Assembly (NCBI RefSeq): GCF_003350475.1
Contig: NZ_QQAV01000005.1
Coordinates: forward strand, 124,001-188,000
Reading direction: 5' to 3'
Length of the DNA: 64,000 bases
Source: Pseudacidovorax intermedius
GTDB lineage: Bacteria; Pseudomonadota; Gammaproteobacteria; Burkholderiales; Burkholderiaceae_C
This document shows positions 50,643-60,786 of this stretch, piece after piece. Numbering within the stretch: position 1 is the stretch's first letter; each line of letters begins with the position of its first letter. Under the pieces are notes generated by a model. The model had not been told where the DNA came from, did no database searches, and worked only from the letters and a program-made list of their open reading frames with translations. A program made the position numbers and the translations under genes.

Positions 50643-51308
50643 ATGGACTTCTCCTGGGACTTCACCCCGGTGCTGCAGAACTGGCCCGTGCTGCTCAAGG
50701 GCGTGGGCATGACGGCGCTCCTGTGGGTCATCGCCTTTCCGCTGTCGATGGTGCTGGGCCTGCTGCTGTCGCTGGCCACCGGCTCCGGCCGGCGGGTGCC
50801 GGTGCTGCTGGGGCGCAGCTGGGTCGAGCTGTTCCGCAACACGCCGGTGATGGTGCAGCTGATCTGGTTCTTCTATGCCTTTCCCATCCTCACGGGCCTG
50901 CAGCTCACGCCGCTGGTGGCGGCGCTGTGCGGACTGGTGCTCAATGCCTCGGCCTACTGCTCGGAGATCTTCCGTGGCGGCATCGCCTCCCTGCCCGCCG
51001 GGCAGTGGGAAGGCGCCCGCGCCCTGGGCATGACGCGCACCCAGCTGATGCGCCGGGTGATCGTGCCGCAGGTGCTGGCGCGCATGCTGCCGGCCTTCAC
51101 CAACCGTGGCATCGAGCTGGCCAAGAACACCTCCATCGCCTCGGTGATCGCGGTGCAGGAGCTGATGTACCAGGGCCGCGCGCTGTCGGCCGCCTTCTAC
51201 CGGCCGCTGGAGATCCTCACGGCCGTGGGCCTGATCTACTTCGTGCTGATCTACCCGGGCTCCTACCTGGCCTCGCGGCTGGAGAAGCGATTCGCGCTGC
51301 GGGCCTGA
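50643..51308 (+). CDS. Polar amino-acid ABC transporter permease 2
   Basis: A 221-residue permease of the same family, with FRNTPVMVQLIWFFYAFPI and SEIFRGGIASLPAGQWEGARALGMTRTQLMRRVIVPQ as the EAA loop. It follows permease 1 by 5 bases; a GTG at 50634 would overlap it (GTGA). With the ATPase, binding protein and permease 1 it completes a full importer. Confidence 0.92.
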   Translation: MDFSWDFTPVLQNWPVLLKGVGMTALLWVIAFPLSMVLGLLLSLATGSGRRVPVLLGRSWVELFRNTPVMVQLIWFFYAFPILTGLQLTPLVAALCGLVLNASAYCSEIFRGGIASLPAGQWEGARALGMTRTQLMRRVIVPQVLARMLPAFTNRGIELAKNTSIASVIAVQELMYQGRALSAAFYRPLEILTAVGLIYFVLIYPGSYLASRLEKRFALRA

Positions 51309-51363
51309 AGCCCTTGCATCGCGCGAACCGCATCGATCCCTCGCCGAGAATCGCGCGCACACC

Positions 51364-52032
51364 ATGAGCAGCATCCCCCGTTTCGAGCCCCTGCCCACGC
51401 TGACCCGCCGCGACCAGGTGGCCGAAACGCTGCGCCGCGCCATCCTGTCGGGCCGCATCGCGCCGGGCACGCAGCTGGTCGAAAGCCGTCTGGCCGGCGA
51501 TCTGGCCGTGAGCCGCGGGCTGCTGCGCGAGGCCATCCGCGAGCTGATCGAGAGCGGCCTGGCCACCAACCGGCCCTATGCCGGCACCTTCGTCACCGAG
51601 GTCAATGCCGAGGTGCTGCGCGACGTGTACGAGATGCGCCGCGTGATGGAGACCCAGGCCTACCGCCGCGTGTGGCCGCTGCGCGACGCCGGCTTCCGGA
51701 GCGAGTTGCAGGCCCGCTTCGACCACATGATCGCGGCCGTGCGCAGCGATGACCTGTCGGAAGAGATCCGCGCCGAGGCGCACTTCCACGGCCTGGTGTA
51801 CGAGCGCTGCGGCAACCACCTGATGCCCGCCTTCTGGCAGCAGATGACGCAGAAGATCCAGCTGGGCTTCGGCATCTGCCAGATCGCGCATGCGCCCAAG
51901 GTGGACTTCGAGGCCAACCACCGGCGCTTCCTGGAATGCGCGCTGGGCGACAGCCTGGACCAGATGCTGGCGGAGCTGGAGATCCACCTGGACCGCGGCC
52001 TGGCCACCATCCAGTTCGAGGCGGGCGGCTGA
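51364..52032 (+). CDS. GntR-family regulator, FCD subfamily
   Basis: A 222-residue regulator: winged helix at about residues 16-78 (DQVAETLRRAILSGRIAPGTQLVESRLAGDLAVSRGLLREAIRELIESGLA) and an FCD effector domain with EEIRAEAHFHGLVYERCGNH and NHRRFLECALG. Co-transcribed with the transporter genes (55-base gap). The palindrome GATTGTTAGACAATC upstream of the first gene is its probable operator, giving a self-limiting circuit that responds to the imported amino acid or a product. Confidence 0.9.
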   Translation: MSSIPRFEPLPTLTRRDQVAETLRRAILSGRIAPGTQLVESRLAGDLAVSRGLLREAIRELIESGLATNRPYAGTFVTEVNAEVLRDVYEMRRVMETQAYRRVWPLRDAGFRSELQARFDHMIAAVRSDDLSEEIRAEAHFHGLVYERCGNHLMPAFWQQMTQKIQLGFGICQIAHAPKVDFEANHRRFLECALGDSLDQMLAELEIHLDRGLATIQFEAGG

Positions 52033-52084
52033 GCATCGATGCCGGCCGCGCCTGCAGCGGCCAGAAAGGCGACCGCGCGGCGCG

Positions 52085-52963
52085 TCAGGCCGGCAAGGCC
52101 TGCGCCCAGTCGGCGATGGCCTTGGCCACGGCGCGCGGCTGCTCGGGCACGAGCGCATGGCCGGCTTGCGGGATCACCTGCACCGTGACCTTGTCGCCCA
52201 GCAGCGCCTTCAATTCGTTGCGCGTGGAAGCCGGACGCCACGCATCCTGCCCGCCCTGCAGGTCCAGGATGGGCGCATGGCTTCGGCCGAACCACACCGA
52301 CTTGGCCGGCGACTGTCCGGCAGCCCGGTAAGCCGCGCGCAGCGCCGGATGCCAGCCCTGCAGCCAGGGTGTGGGATCGTTGCCCGGGGCGAACATGCAC
52401 AACCGCAGCGCGGCCAGGCGCTCGGGGGCCGGTCGTGTCGGGTCCGACGCGATGGCCAGCGCCTCGGCCATGCCCGCCGGAAAGACCTGGGCCGATGCGC
52501 CCAGCACCACCACGCCACGCACGAGCGCCGGATGGTTCATGTCGGTGACGCGCGCGGTCCAGTGCCCGTAGGCATGACCGACGACGACCGCCCGGCCGCC
52601 GCCGAAGCGCTCGATGGTGAATGCGACGTCGCCGGCCAGCGTGTCCAGCGTCATGCCCGGGGGCGGTGCGGAACTGCGGCCCATGCCGCGCGGCTGGGGC
52701 CGCAGCACGCGGAATCCGCGGGCAGCGATCAGTGCGGCGACTTCGTCGAAGTCCTCGGAATCGCGCAGCGACGACGGCAGCATGACGATGGCCGGTCCAT
52801 CACCATCGACGATGACGTCGATGGCGGTCGTGCCGTTCTTCAGCAGTTCGCGGTGGCGTTGGGGTGGAAGTGGGTTCATGGCGCAGCCGTGCAGCGAAAC
52901 AAGCGCGGCGGGAAGGCCCAGCACCAGGGCGCGGCGCGGCAGGGGCCGATGGAGGTCCGGCAT
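52085..52963 (-). CDS. Alpha/beta-hydrolase-fold lipoprotein with Ala at the nucleophile position
   Basis: A 292-residue protein with a twin-Arg-containing lipoprotein-like signal (LPRRALVLGLPAALVSLHGC, Cys27) and an alpha/beta-hydrolase fold. RPQPRGMGRSSAP is the usual oxyanion-side loop and QAGHALVPEQP supplies the late His; LQGGQDAW has the expected acid. The nucleophile elbow, normally G-x-S-x-G, is GHAYGH with Ala131. Classical serine-hydrolase activity should be absent unless another residue substitutes. A GGAGACAACGACC leader precedes ATG 52963. Divergent from the CMD gene at 53118; the 154 bases between must hold both promoters. Confidence 0.82.
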   Translation of the reverse strand: MPDLHRPLPRRALVLGLPAALVSLHGCAMNPLPPQRHRELLKNGTTAIDVIVDGDGPAIVMLPSSLRDSEDFDEVAALIAARGFRVLRPQPRGMGRSSAPPPGMTLDTLAGDVAFTIERFGGGRAVVVGHAYGHWTARVTDMNHPALVRGVVVLGASAQVFPAGMAEALAIASDPTRPAPERLAALRLCMFAPGNDPTPWLQGWHPALRAAYRAAGQSPAKSVWFGRSHAPILDLQGGQDAWRPASTRNELKALLGDKVTVQVIPQAGHALVPEQPRAVAKAIADWAQALPA

Positions 52964-53117
52964 GGTCGTTGTCTCCTGCGTGTGATGTCTCCAAAGAATA
53001 GGCCGCTGCGAGCGGGCGAGCCATGCACATCGGCGCATAGCAGGCTTGCCGGCGCAGCGCCTCTGTGGCGCATGTCGATCGTTTAGCCTTGCCGCGAGAC
53101 ACGGCTTCCGATCCACC

Positions 53118-53690
53118 ATGGCACGCATTCCCCTCTTCCCTTCGGACAACATGGACGCGGCGCAGCGCCTCGTGCTCGACAAGGTCCTCTCCGGCCCGCG
53201 CGGCCGGATCCAGGGCCCCTTGCGGGCGGCCCTGCACAACCCCGAGCTGGCTGACAAGTGGCAGGCGCTGGGCGCCCTGCTGCGCTACGGCACCTCGCTG
53301 CCGTCCCGGCTGTCGGAGATCGCCATTCTCGTGACGGGCCGGGCCTGCCGCTCGCCCTTCGAGTGGTATGCGCACCGCATCGAGGGCGAGAGGGCGGGCC
53401 TGGAGCCGGCCTTCATCGAGGCACTGCTCGCCGAGTCCGAGCCGCCCGCCATGTCGCCCGACGATGTGGCTGTCTGGCGCTATGCGGTCGAGCTGAACCG
53501 GCACCGCTCGGTGTCCGAGGCCACCTATGCCGAGGCGCTGGCGCGCTTCGGCACCAAGGGCGTGGTCGAGCTCACGGCGCTCATCGGCTACTACACCATG
53601 GTGGCGATGACGCTCAACTGCCACGAGATTCCCTTGCCCGAAGGCGTGGCGCCGGCCTTCGCGCTGCCGCAGCAGGAGGCACTGTCGTGA
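53118..53690 (+). CDS. Carboxymuconolactone decarboxylase-like protein
   Basis: A 190-residue CMD-fold protein with EIAILVTGRACRSPFEWYAHRIEGERAG; only one Cys lies in the segment that carries CxxC in AhpD, and EWYAH is typical of non-redox homologues. It shares its MARIP start and layout with the protein at 26597-27208. Its stop overlaps the GTG start of the amidohydrolase gene (GTGA), so the two products likely act in succession, for instance on a lactone or aromatic ring-cleavage product. Confidence 0.8.
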   Translation: MARIPLFPSDNMDAAQRLVLDKVLSGPRGRIQGPLRAALHNPELADKWQALGALLRYGTSLPSRLSEIAILVTGRACRSPFEWYAHRIEGERAGLEPAFIEALLAESEPPAMSPDDVAVWRYAVELNRHRSVSEATYAEALARFGTKGVVELTALIGYYTMVAMTLNCHEIPLPEGVAPAFALPQQEALS

Positions 53691-54574
53691 CCGCCGGCGC
53701 TGCTGTGCCCGACAGCGCCCGGCCTGCAGGCGAAGCGTCAGGGCACGCGGCGGGTGCGCCATCCGAGCCCGTCGGCGGCTGGGACTGCCACGCCCACCTC
53801 TTCGGCCCCTACGCACGCTTCCCGTTGGCCGCGGATCGCAGCTACACGCCGCCGGAGGCGCTGGAGCAGCAGTACTTGGCACTGCTGCGACGACTCGGCC
53901 TGCGCCATGGCGTGCTGGTGCACCCCAGTGCCTACGGGGACGACCATTCGCTACTGCTGCACGCCCTGCAGTCGCAGCCGGCGCTGCGGGGTGTCGTCGT
54001 GGTGCCGCCCGGCAGCACGCTGCCGCTCGGCGATCTGCATGCCAGGGGTGTGCGCGGCGCCCGCTTCAGTCATCGCAGCGGCGCCGGCGCCAACTTCAGC
54101 GGCAGTGCCTCCTTCGACGACCTGCGAGCGCTGGCGCCCGCGCTCGCCGATGCGGGGTTGCATGCCGAACTCTGGACCGACTGCCAGGCCCTCCCGGCCA
54201 TCGCCGATACGCTGCAGGACCTGCCCGTGCCGGTGGTGATCGACCACATGGGCGGCTTCGATGCGAAGGCTGGCGTCGACGAGCCTGGCTTTCGGGTGCT
54301 GCTGGATCTGCTCGCCAGCGGCAAGGTTTGGGCCAAGCTGTGCGCGTACCGCAACCTGCTGAACGAAGCGGACTGGGACGTCGGCCGCGCCTTCCATCAG
54401 AAGATGCTCGAAGCGAATCCGGAGCAGCTGGTGTGGGGCAGCGACTGGCCCCACCTGCGCGTGAACCCGGTGCCCGACGCCACGCAACTGCTGGACATGT
54501 TCATGGCCTGGGCCGGCAGCGACGCCCTCGTGCAGCGGGTGCTGTTCCACAACCCCGAGCGGCTCTACCGCTGA
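53687..54574 (+). CDS. Amidohydrolase-2 family lactonase-like protein
   Basis: A 295-residue metal-dependent hydrolase of the COG3618 group (2-pyrone-4,6-dicarboxylate lactonase and L-fuconolactonase relatives). After a 30-residue Ala/Pro-rich extension come WDCHAHLFGPYARFPLAADRSYTPPEAL with the first metal His pair, PVVIDHMGG, and WGSDWPHLRV with the late Asp. GTG start at 53687 overlaps the CMD gene stop. Cleavage of a lactone or pyrone ester is the likely reaction type. Transcribed away from the hydrolase-fold lipoprotein and convergent with the GST gene. Confidence 0.85.
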   Translation: MTAGAAVPDSARPAGEASGHAAGAPSEPVGGWDCHAHLFGPYARFPLAADRSYTPPEALEQQYLALLRRLGLRHGVLVHPSAYGDDHSLLLHALQSQPALRGVVVVPPGSTLPLGDLHARGVRGARFSHRSGAGANFSGSASFDDLRALAPALADAGLHAELWTDCQALPAIADTLQDLPVPVVIDHMGGFDAKAGVDEPGFRVLLDLLASGKVWAKLCAYRNLLNEADWDVGRAFHQKMLEANPEQLVWGSDWPHLRVNPVPDATQLLDMFMAWAGSDALVQRVLFHNPERLYR

Positions 54575-54678
54575 AGCACTGCCGCCAGCCCGGGCACGGC
54601 GCGAACCGGGGCACCACCGCCGGGGCTGGCGCACCCGACAGTGCCCGTGCCGCGGCCATGACCGCCAGACGAGACCCC

Positions 54679-55296
54679 TCAGCCGTCGATGGGCTCCGTG
54701 GCCTGGAACGAGGGCCGCTGCATCAGCTCCGCATGCCAAGCCGCGAGTTGCGGCGCGGTGTTGCGCCAGCCCAGCGCATCGAAGCGGTAGTCGATGTAGC
54801 CCAATGCGCAACCCACCGTGAGCGTGCCGATGGAGAACGGCGCCGCGCCCAGGGCGGCGGCCTCGGCATCCAGCAGCAGCAGCGACGAACGCACCTTCAG
54901 CGCGAAGGCATCGAGCAGGCCCTGCAGCGGCTGCGTACGCTCGCGCTCGTTGCGCCACAGGATCAGGGCATCCAGCAGCCCGTCGCCGAAGGCATGCCAG
55001 CGCAGGGCCTGCCAGCGGGCCTCACCCTGCGCGGGAAAGAGCGAGCCCCCCGCCAGCGTGTCCAGGTATTCGCAGATCACTACCGAGTCGAACAGCACCG
55101 AGCCGTCCTCCCGCACCAGCGTCGGGATCTTGGACAGCGGGTTCACCGCCATGATCTCCGCGTTGGGCTTGAGCATCGCCGCGACGGAGCGCACCAGATG
55201 CAGCCGGCCCACCAGGCCGAGCTCGTGCGCGCACACCATCACCTTGCGCACGTAGGGCGACTTGGGCGACCAGTGCAGGGTCAGTGGGCCGGTCAT
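54679..55296 (-). CDS. Glutathione S-transferase-like protein
   Basis: A 205-residue GST with a thioredoxin-like N-terminal domain (LHWSPKSPYVRKVMVCAHELGL, NPLSKIPTLVREDGSVLFDSVVICEYLD, where the Ser of FDSVVI contacts glutathione) and an all-helical C-terminal domain. It is the last gene of a seven-gene catabolic operon, overlapping the CoA-transferase stop by one base (TGATG). In such operons GSTs may isomerise or detoxify pathway intermediates. Confidence 0.88.
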   Translation of the reverse strand: MTGPLTLHWSPKSPYVRKVMVCAHELGLVGRLHLVRSVAAMLKPNAEIMAVNPLSKIPTLVREDGSVLFDSVVICEYLDTLAGGSLFPAQGEARWQALRWHAFGDGLLDALILWRNERERTQPLQGLLDAFALKVRSSLLLLDAEAAALGAAPFSIGTLTVGCALGYIDYRFDALGWRNTAPQLAAWHAELMQRPSFQATEPIDG

Positions 55297-56525
55297 CAGA
55301 TCGCCTCCTTCAGGCGCAGTGCGGCGATGTCCGCCTCGGCGTAGCCCAGTTCGGACAGGATGCCCGCGCTGTGCTCACCCAGCAGCGGCGGGGCCGAGCG
55401 GATGGGCAGGGCCGCACCGTCGAACTGCATGGGGCTGGCCACCAGGGGCACATCCACGCCGGCGGGATGCGGCACGTGCTGCAGCATCCCGCGGGCCTTC
55501 ACCTGGGGTTCCTCGAACACCTCGGCGACGTTGTTGATCGGGCCGCAGGGCACGCCTGCGGCGTCCAGGGCGGCGATGAGCCGGTCGCGCTCCCACTGGC
55601 CGAAGGCCTCGCGCAGCACGGCCGAGAGTTCGGCGATGTTGCGCACGCGTTGGGCATTCGTGGCAAAGCGCGCGTCGGCTGCCCATTCGGGATGCGCGAA
55701 CACCTGGCAGAGCTTGGCGAACTGGCCGTCGTTGCCCACCACCAGGATCACGTCGCCGTCGGCGCAGGCGTACACGTCCTGCGGCTGGATGTTGGGATGC
55801 GCATTGCCGTTACGTTGCGGCACCTTGTCGGAGACCAGGTAGTTCATCGCCTGGTTGGCCAGCGTGGCCACCTGCACGTCCAACATGGCGATGTCGATGT
55901 AGCCGCCCACGCCGGTCTCGTTGCGGCGGGCCAGCGCGGCCAGCACGGAGACGGCGGTATACATGCCCGTCATCAGATCCACGATGGGCACGCCCACCTT
56001 CTGGGGGCCGGCGCCCGGCTTGCCGTCCTTCTCGCCCGTCACGCTCATCAGGCCGCCCATGGCCTGGATCAGGAAGTCGTAAGCCGGCTGGTCGCGCCGC
56101 GGACCGGTCTGGCCGAAGCCGGTCACGGAGCAGTAGATGAGGCGCGGGTTGATCTTGCGCAGCGAGGCCTCGTCCAGCCCGTAGCGGGCCAGCGTGCCGA
56201 CCTTGTAGTTCTCCAGCACGATGTCGGCTCGCTGCGCGAGCTCGCGGACGATCTGCTGGCCTTCGGGCTTCTCCAGGCTCACCGTGATCGAGCGCTTGCC
56301 GCGGTTCACGGCCAGGTAGTAGCCGGCCTCGCGCGTGTCGCGGCCCTCGGCATCCTTGAGGAAGGGCGGGCCCCAGCTGCGCGTGTCGTCGCCCGCCCCG
56401 GGCCGTTCGATCTTGATGACCTCGGCGCCGAGGTCCGCCAGGATCTGGCCGGCCCAGGGTGCCGCCAGGATGCGGCTGAGGTCGAGGACCCGGACGTGCG
56501 ACAACGGGCCGGCGGCGGTGCTCAT
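55296..56525 (-). CDS. CaiB/BaiF-type (class III) CoA-transferase
   Basis: A 409-residue class III CoA-transferase: VRVLDLSRILAAPWAGQILADLGAEVIKIERPGAGDDTR at the N-terminus, LAVNRGKRSITVSL, ENYKVGTLARYGLDEAS, and the probable catalytic Asp in GVPIVDLMTGMYTA. Slightly longer than the copy at 32218 and only distantly related to it; closer to formyl- or succinyl-CoA-dependent transferases. Start at 56525 (MSTAAGP). It should make the CoA ester used by the acyl-CoA dehydrogenase encoded 106 bases upstream. Confidence 0.92.
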   Translation of the reverse strand: MSTAAGPLSHVRVLDLSRILAAPWAGQILADLGAEVIKIERPGAGDDTRSWGPPFLKDAEGRDTREAGYYLAVNRGKRSITVSLEKPEGQQIVRELAQRADIVLENYKVGTLARYGLDEASLRKINPRLIYCSVTGFGQTGPRRDQPAYDFLIQAMGGLMSVTGEKDGKPGAGPQKVGVPIVDLMTGMYTAVSVLAALARRNETGVGGYIDIAMLDVQVATLANQAMNYLVSDKVPQRNGNAHPNIQPQDVYACADGDVILVVGNDGQFAKLCQVFAHPEWAADARFATNAQRVRNIAELSAVLREAFGQWERDRLIAALDAAGVPCGPINNVAEVFEEPQVKARGMLQHVPHPAGVDVPLVASPMQFDGAALPIRSAPPLLGEHSAGILSELGYAEADIAALRLKEAI

Positions 56526-56631
56526 GGGCAAATCTCCTTCACGATGGCCCATTCTCGGAAGGGGCTTCCGAGGCGACTACCACGGCGGCCGCAACGCTGG
56601 GATGCGCGGGCGCGCATACCAGCGTCTGCCC

Positions 56632-57849
<1,218 letters not shown>

Positions 57850-57929
57850 GAGGATTCCTTTGGATGACCGCGCGATTGAACCGGCAGTGGCGTTTCCTGT
57901 CGATCACGCCAGCGACAGTGCGGGTGGAT

Positions 57930-58706
57930 TCAACGACCCGTGAACACCGGCGGGCGCTTCTCGGCGAAGGCGCGCTGGGCTTCCTTGGCGTCCTCGGTCC
58001 TGGCGATCTGGGCCGTCATGTCCTGTTCGTAGCGATAGCCGTCGCGCAGGCTCATGTCCTCGATGGTGTTGAGCGTGTGCTTGAACATGCGCGTGGCGAT
58101 GGGACTCTTCGATGCGATGCTGCGTGCGATCGACAGGGCCTTGGGCATCAGTTCTTCGGGCGGCACGCAGGCCTCCACGATGCCGAGGCGGTACATCTCT
58201 GCGCCATCGACGCGCGTGCCCGTGAGGGCCATGAAGCGCAGGCGCGAGTGGCTGAAGAGGCGCATGGCATGGCGGCCGCCGCCGAGCAGGCCGACGTCCA
58301 CCTCGGGCATGCCGAGCGTGGCCTTCTCCGACGCGACCAGGATGTCGCTGGAGGCCGCCATGGCCAGGCCCGAGCCCAGTGCCGCACCGTTGATGGCCAC
58401 CACCACCGGCTTGGCGCATTCGCGGATGGCGTGGAAGCATTCCCGGGTGCGGCGCGAATGGGCCGGCAGGTCGCCAGGCCCCTTGATGACGTCCTTGCGG
58501 CCCTTGAGGTCGGCACCGGCGCAGAACACCTTGCCGGCGCCCGTCAGCACCACGGCGCGCACTTCGTCCATCTCGGAGATGCGGTCCAGCGCCAGGGTGA
58601 GCTCGTCGTTGAGTGTGCGCGTGAGGGCATTCACCGGCGGCGCATTCAGGGTGAGGGTGGCGACGAAGTCTTCGATCTGCACTTCGAGCTGGGTGAGGTC
58701 GTTCAT
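57930..58706 (-). CDS. Enoyl-CoA hydratase/isomerase family protein
   Basis: A 258-residue crotonase-fold protein with VFCAGADLKGRKD and INGAALGSGLAMAASSDILVASEKATLGMPEVDVGLLGGG. The second catalytic Glu (MPEVDVG) is present, but the first, expected in the GGGLELA-like segment, is replaced (GSGLAMA), so it may act as an isomerase, hydrolase or lyase rather than a standard hydratase. Gene order links it to the acyl-CoA dehydrogenase (80-base gap) and the TctC receptor (23-base gap). Confidence 0.88.
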   Translation of the reverse strand: MNDLTQLEVQIEDFVATLTLNAPPVNALTRTLNDELTLALDRISEMDEVRAVVLTGAGKVFCAGADLKGRKDVIKGPGDLPAHSRRTRECFHAIRECAKPVVVAINGAALGSGLAMAASSDILVASEKATLGMPEVDVGLLGGGRHAMRLFSHSRLRFMALTGTRVDGAEMYRLGIVEACVPPEELMPKALSIARSIASKSPIATRMFKHTLNTIEDMSLRDGYRYEQDMTAQIARTEDAKEAQRAFAEKRPPVFTGR

Positions 58707-58729
58707 GGGTGGCTCCTGGGTTGTTCGGT

Positions 58730-59695
58730 TCAATCGATGCGGGCACCGGAGGTCTCGATGACCTTCTTCCACTTGGCGGCCTCGCTGCGGACCAGCGCGG
58801 CCATCTGCTCTGGCGTGCTGCCCTGGGGCACCACGCCATTGGCGGCGAACTGCTCCTTCAGCTCGGGCGACGCCAGCACGGCGTTGATCTCGCGGTTGAG
58901 CTTGTCGATCACGGGGCGCGGCGTGTTCTTCGGCACCGAGATGTAGTTGACTGGCGCGGCGTCGAAGCCCTTGAGCGTCTGCGCGATCGGCGGCACGCCG
59001 GGCAGCAGCGGCGAGGGCTTGGCCGTGGCCACGCCCAGCGGACGCAGGGCGCCGCTGTCGATGTGCGGCTTGTAGGCCGCGATGCTGTCGATGGCCATCT
59101 GGACCTGGCCGGAGAGCAGGTCGGCCAGCGCAGGCCCGGTGCCGCGGTAGGGAATGTGCATGATCGAGACGCCCGCGGCCTGCTTGAAGAGTTCGCCGGC
59201 CAGATGGCTGCTCGCGCCTTGCCCGGCACTGGCGAAATTGACCTTGCCAGGGTTGGCCTTGGCATAGGCAATGAGTTCCTCGATGGAGTGCACGGGCAGG
59301 TTCTTGTTGACCACCAGGACGTTGGGGACGATCGCCACTTCCGACACCGGCACCAGGTCATGGACCGGGTCGTACGGCAGCCTGGCCATCAGGTAGGGGC
59401 TGGTCATCTGGGGACCCGGCGTGGTGTACAGCAGGGTGTGGCCGTCGGCTGGCGCCTTGGCGACGATGTCCGCGCCCAATACGGCACCCGCGCCCGGCTT
59501 GTTGTCGACCACCACGGGCTGGCCCAGCCGCTTGGCCAAGGGCGCCGCGATGGCCCGCGCGACGAAGTCGGCACCGCCGCCGGGTGCGAAGGGAACCACC
59601 ATCCGCAGCGGTTTGGTGGGAAAGTCCTGCGCGCCTGCGGTGCAGGCGATGGCGGCACACAGCAGTGCGGCGGTCCTGGCAAAAAGTTTTTTCAT
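58730..59695 (-). CDS. TctC/Bug-family periplasmic receptor
   Basis: A 321-residue TctC-family receptor with a signal peptide of about 22 residues, then FPTKPLRMVVPFAPGGGADFVAR, VVVDNKPGAGAVLGADIVAK, YDPVHDL and MHIPYRGTGPALADLLSGQVQMAIDS. One of two receptors in the LysR-linked operon; the other is the first gene at 60783-61763. Five bases separate it from the cycloisomerase gene. No TctA/TctB genes are present. Confidence 0.9.
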   Translation of the reverse strand: MKKLFARTAALLCAAIACTAGAQDFPTKPLRMVVPFAPGGGADFVARAIAAPLAKRLGQPVVVDNKPGAGAVLGADIVAKAPADGHTLLYTTPGPQMTSPYLMARLPYDPVHDLVPVSEVAIVPNVLVVNKNLPVHSIEELIAYAKANPGKVNFASAGQGASSHLAGELFKQAAGVSIMHIPYRGTGPALADLLSGQVQMAIDSIAAYKPHIDSGALRPLGVATAKPSPLLPGVPPIAQTLKGFDAAPVNYISVPKNTPRPVIDKLNREINAVLASPELKEQFAANGVVPQGSTPEQMAALVRSEAAKWKKVIETSGARID

Positions 59696-59700
59696 CGCGT

Positions 59701-60786
59701 TCAACGGGGCTTGTAGGTGACGCCGCAGCCTGGGCCGGGCGGCAATCGAAGCTGGCCGTGTTGCACCGGCAGCGGTGTGAAGGGGTCGTCCTTGAGGTGC
59801 AGGTGTTCCGACAGCTCGCAGGCATAGGGCAGGCGCCGAACGACGCTCGCGGCCTGCAGGGCCATGGCCTGGAGCAGCGACGGACCGAAGGCGGCACCGA
59901 CGCGGCAGCCCACCTCGCCCGCCTCGCACAGGCGCACCGCCTGCACAAAGCGCCGGATGCCGCCCAGATTGGTGACCTTGAGGTTGATGACGTCCACGGC
60001 CCGCTCGGCCACCAGCCTGAACACGTCACGCACGCTCTGCGCGCTCTCGTCGGCCTCGATGGCCACCGGCAGCGTGCGCGTGAGCAGTGCCAGGCCGGCG
60101 AAGTCGGCGGCGGGCACCGGCTGCTCGATCAGGGCGATGTCGTAGCGCTCCATGCGACGGAAGGCCGCGATCATCTGCTTGGCGTTGTACGACTGGTTGG
60201 GGTCCAGGGTCAGGGCGACGGCGTCGCCCGCGGCGGCGCGGACGGCGGCGATCCGTTGCACGTCCAGGTCGGTGTCGCCCGAGAGCTTGAGCTTGAGCTG
60301 CCCGTAGCCTTCGGCCGCCAATCGGCCCGCCTGGGCGGCCATCTCGTCGGGCGCCTTGATCGGCAGGATGCGCGACAGCGGCACCGCATCGCGCAGCTTG
60401 CCGCCGAGCAGCACGTGCACCGGCACGCCCAGGCGGCGCGCCAACAGGTCGTGCAGCGCCATGTCGATGGCGGCCTTCACCGTCGGCTGGTAGGCGAGCA
60501 GCGCGTCGATCTCTTCCATGGTGCCGGCGAGGTCGTCCACGGCACGGCCCACCAGGCGTGGCGCCAGGAAGGCAAGCCCGGCCTGAGCTCCTGCGCCGTG
60601 CGTGGAGATGGCCGGGATGGCATGGCAATAGCCCATGCCTTCGTTTCCGTCCTCGTCCTGCAGGCGCAGCACCTGCCCTTCGAGGGACGGAACCTGGGCG
60701 CGCGCGAACTTCCATTGCGGGTCTGCCAGCGCCTGGGTGCAGGGCTCGACGGTGGCGGCGACGATCTTCATCGGGCCGCTGCTCAT
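59701..60786 (-). CDS. Enolase-superfamily cycloisomerase (muconate-lactonising subgroup)
   Basis: A 361-residue enolase-superfamily enzyme. The KxK acid/base motif is in YGQLKLKLSG (about residues 162-171), metal ligands are Asp in LTLDPNQSYN, Glu in ALIEQPVP and Glu/Asp in AIEADES, and the opposing Lys is in INLKVTNLGG. This set defines the muconate lactonizing enzyme subgroup, which covers cycloisomerases, racemases/epimerases and o-succinylbenzoate synthases. In a catabolic operon with CoA enzymes, a cycloisomerase or racemase acting on the imported acid is likely. Start overlaps the TctC stop (ATGA). Confidence 0.88.
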   Translation of the reverse strand: MSSGPMKIVAATVEPCTQALADPQWKFARAQVPSLEGQVLRLQDEDGNEGMGYCHAIPAISTHGAGAQAGLAFLAPRLVGRAVDDLAGTMEEIDALLAYQPTVKAAIDMALHDLLARRLGVPVHVLLGGKLRDAVPLSRILPIKAPDEMAAQAGRLAAEGYGQLKLKLSGDTDLDVQRIAAVRAAAGDAVALTLDPNQSYNAKQMIAAFRRMERYDIALIEQPVPAADFAGLALLTRTLPVAIEADESAQSVRDVFRLVAERAVDVINLKVTNLGGIRRFVQAVRLCEAGEVGCRVGAAFGPSLLQAMALQAASVVRRLPYACELSEHLHLKDDPFTPLPVQHGQLRLPPGPGCGVTYKPR

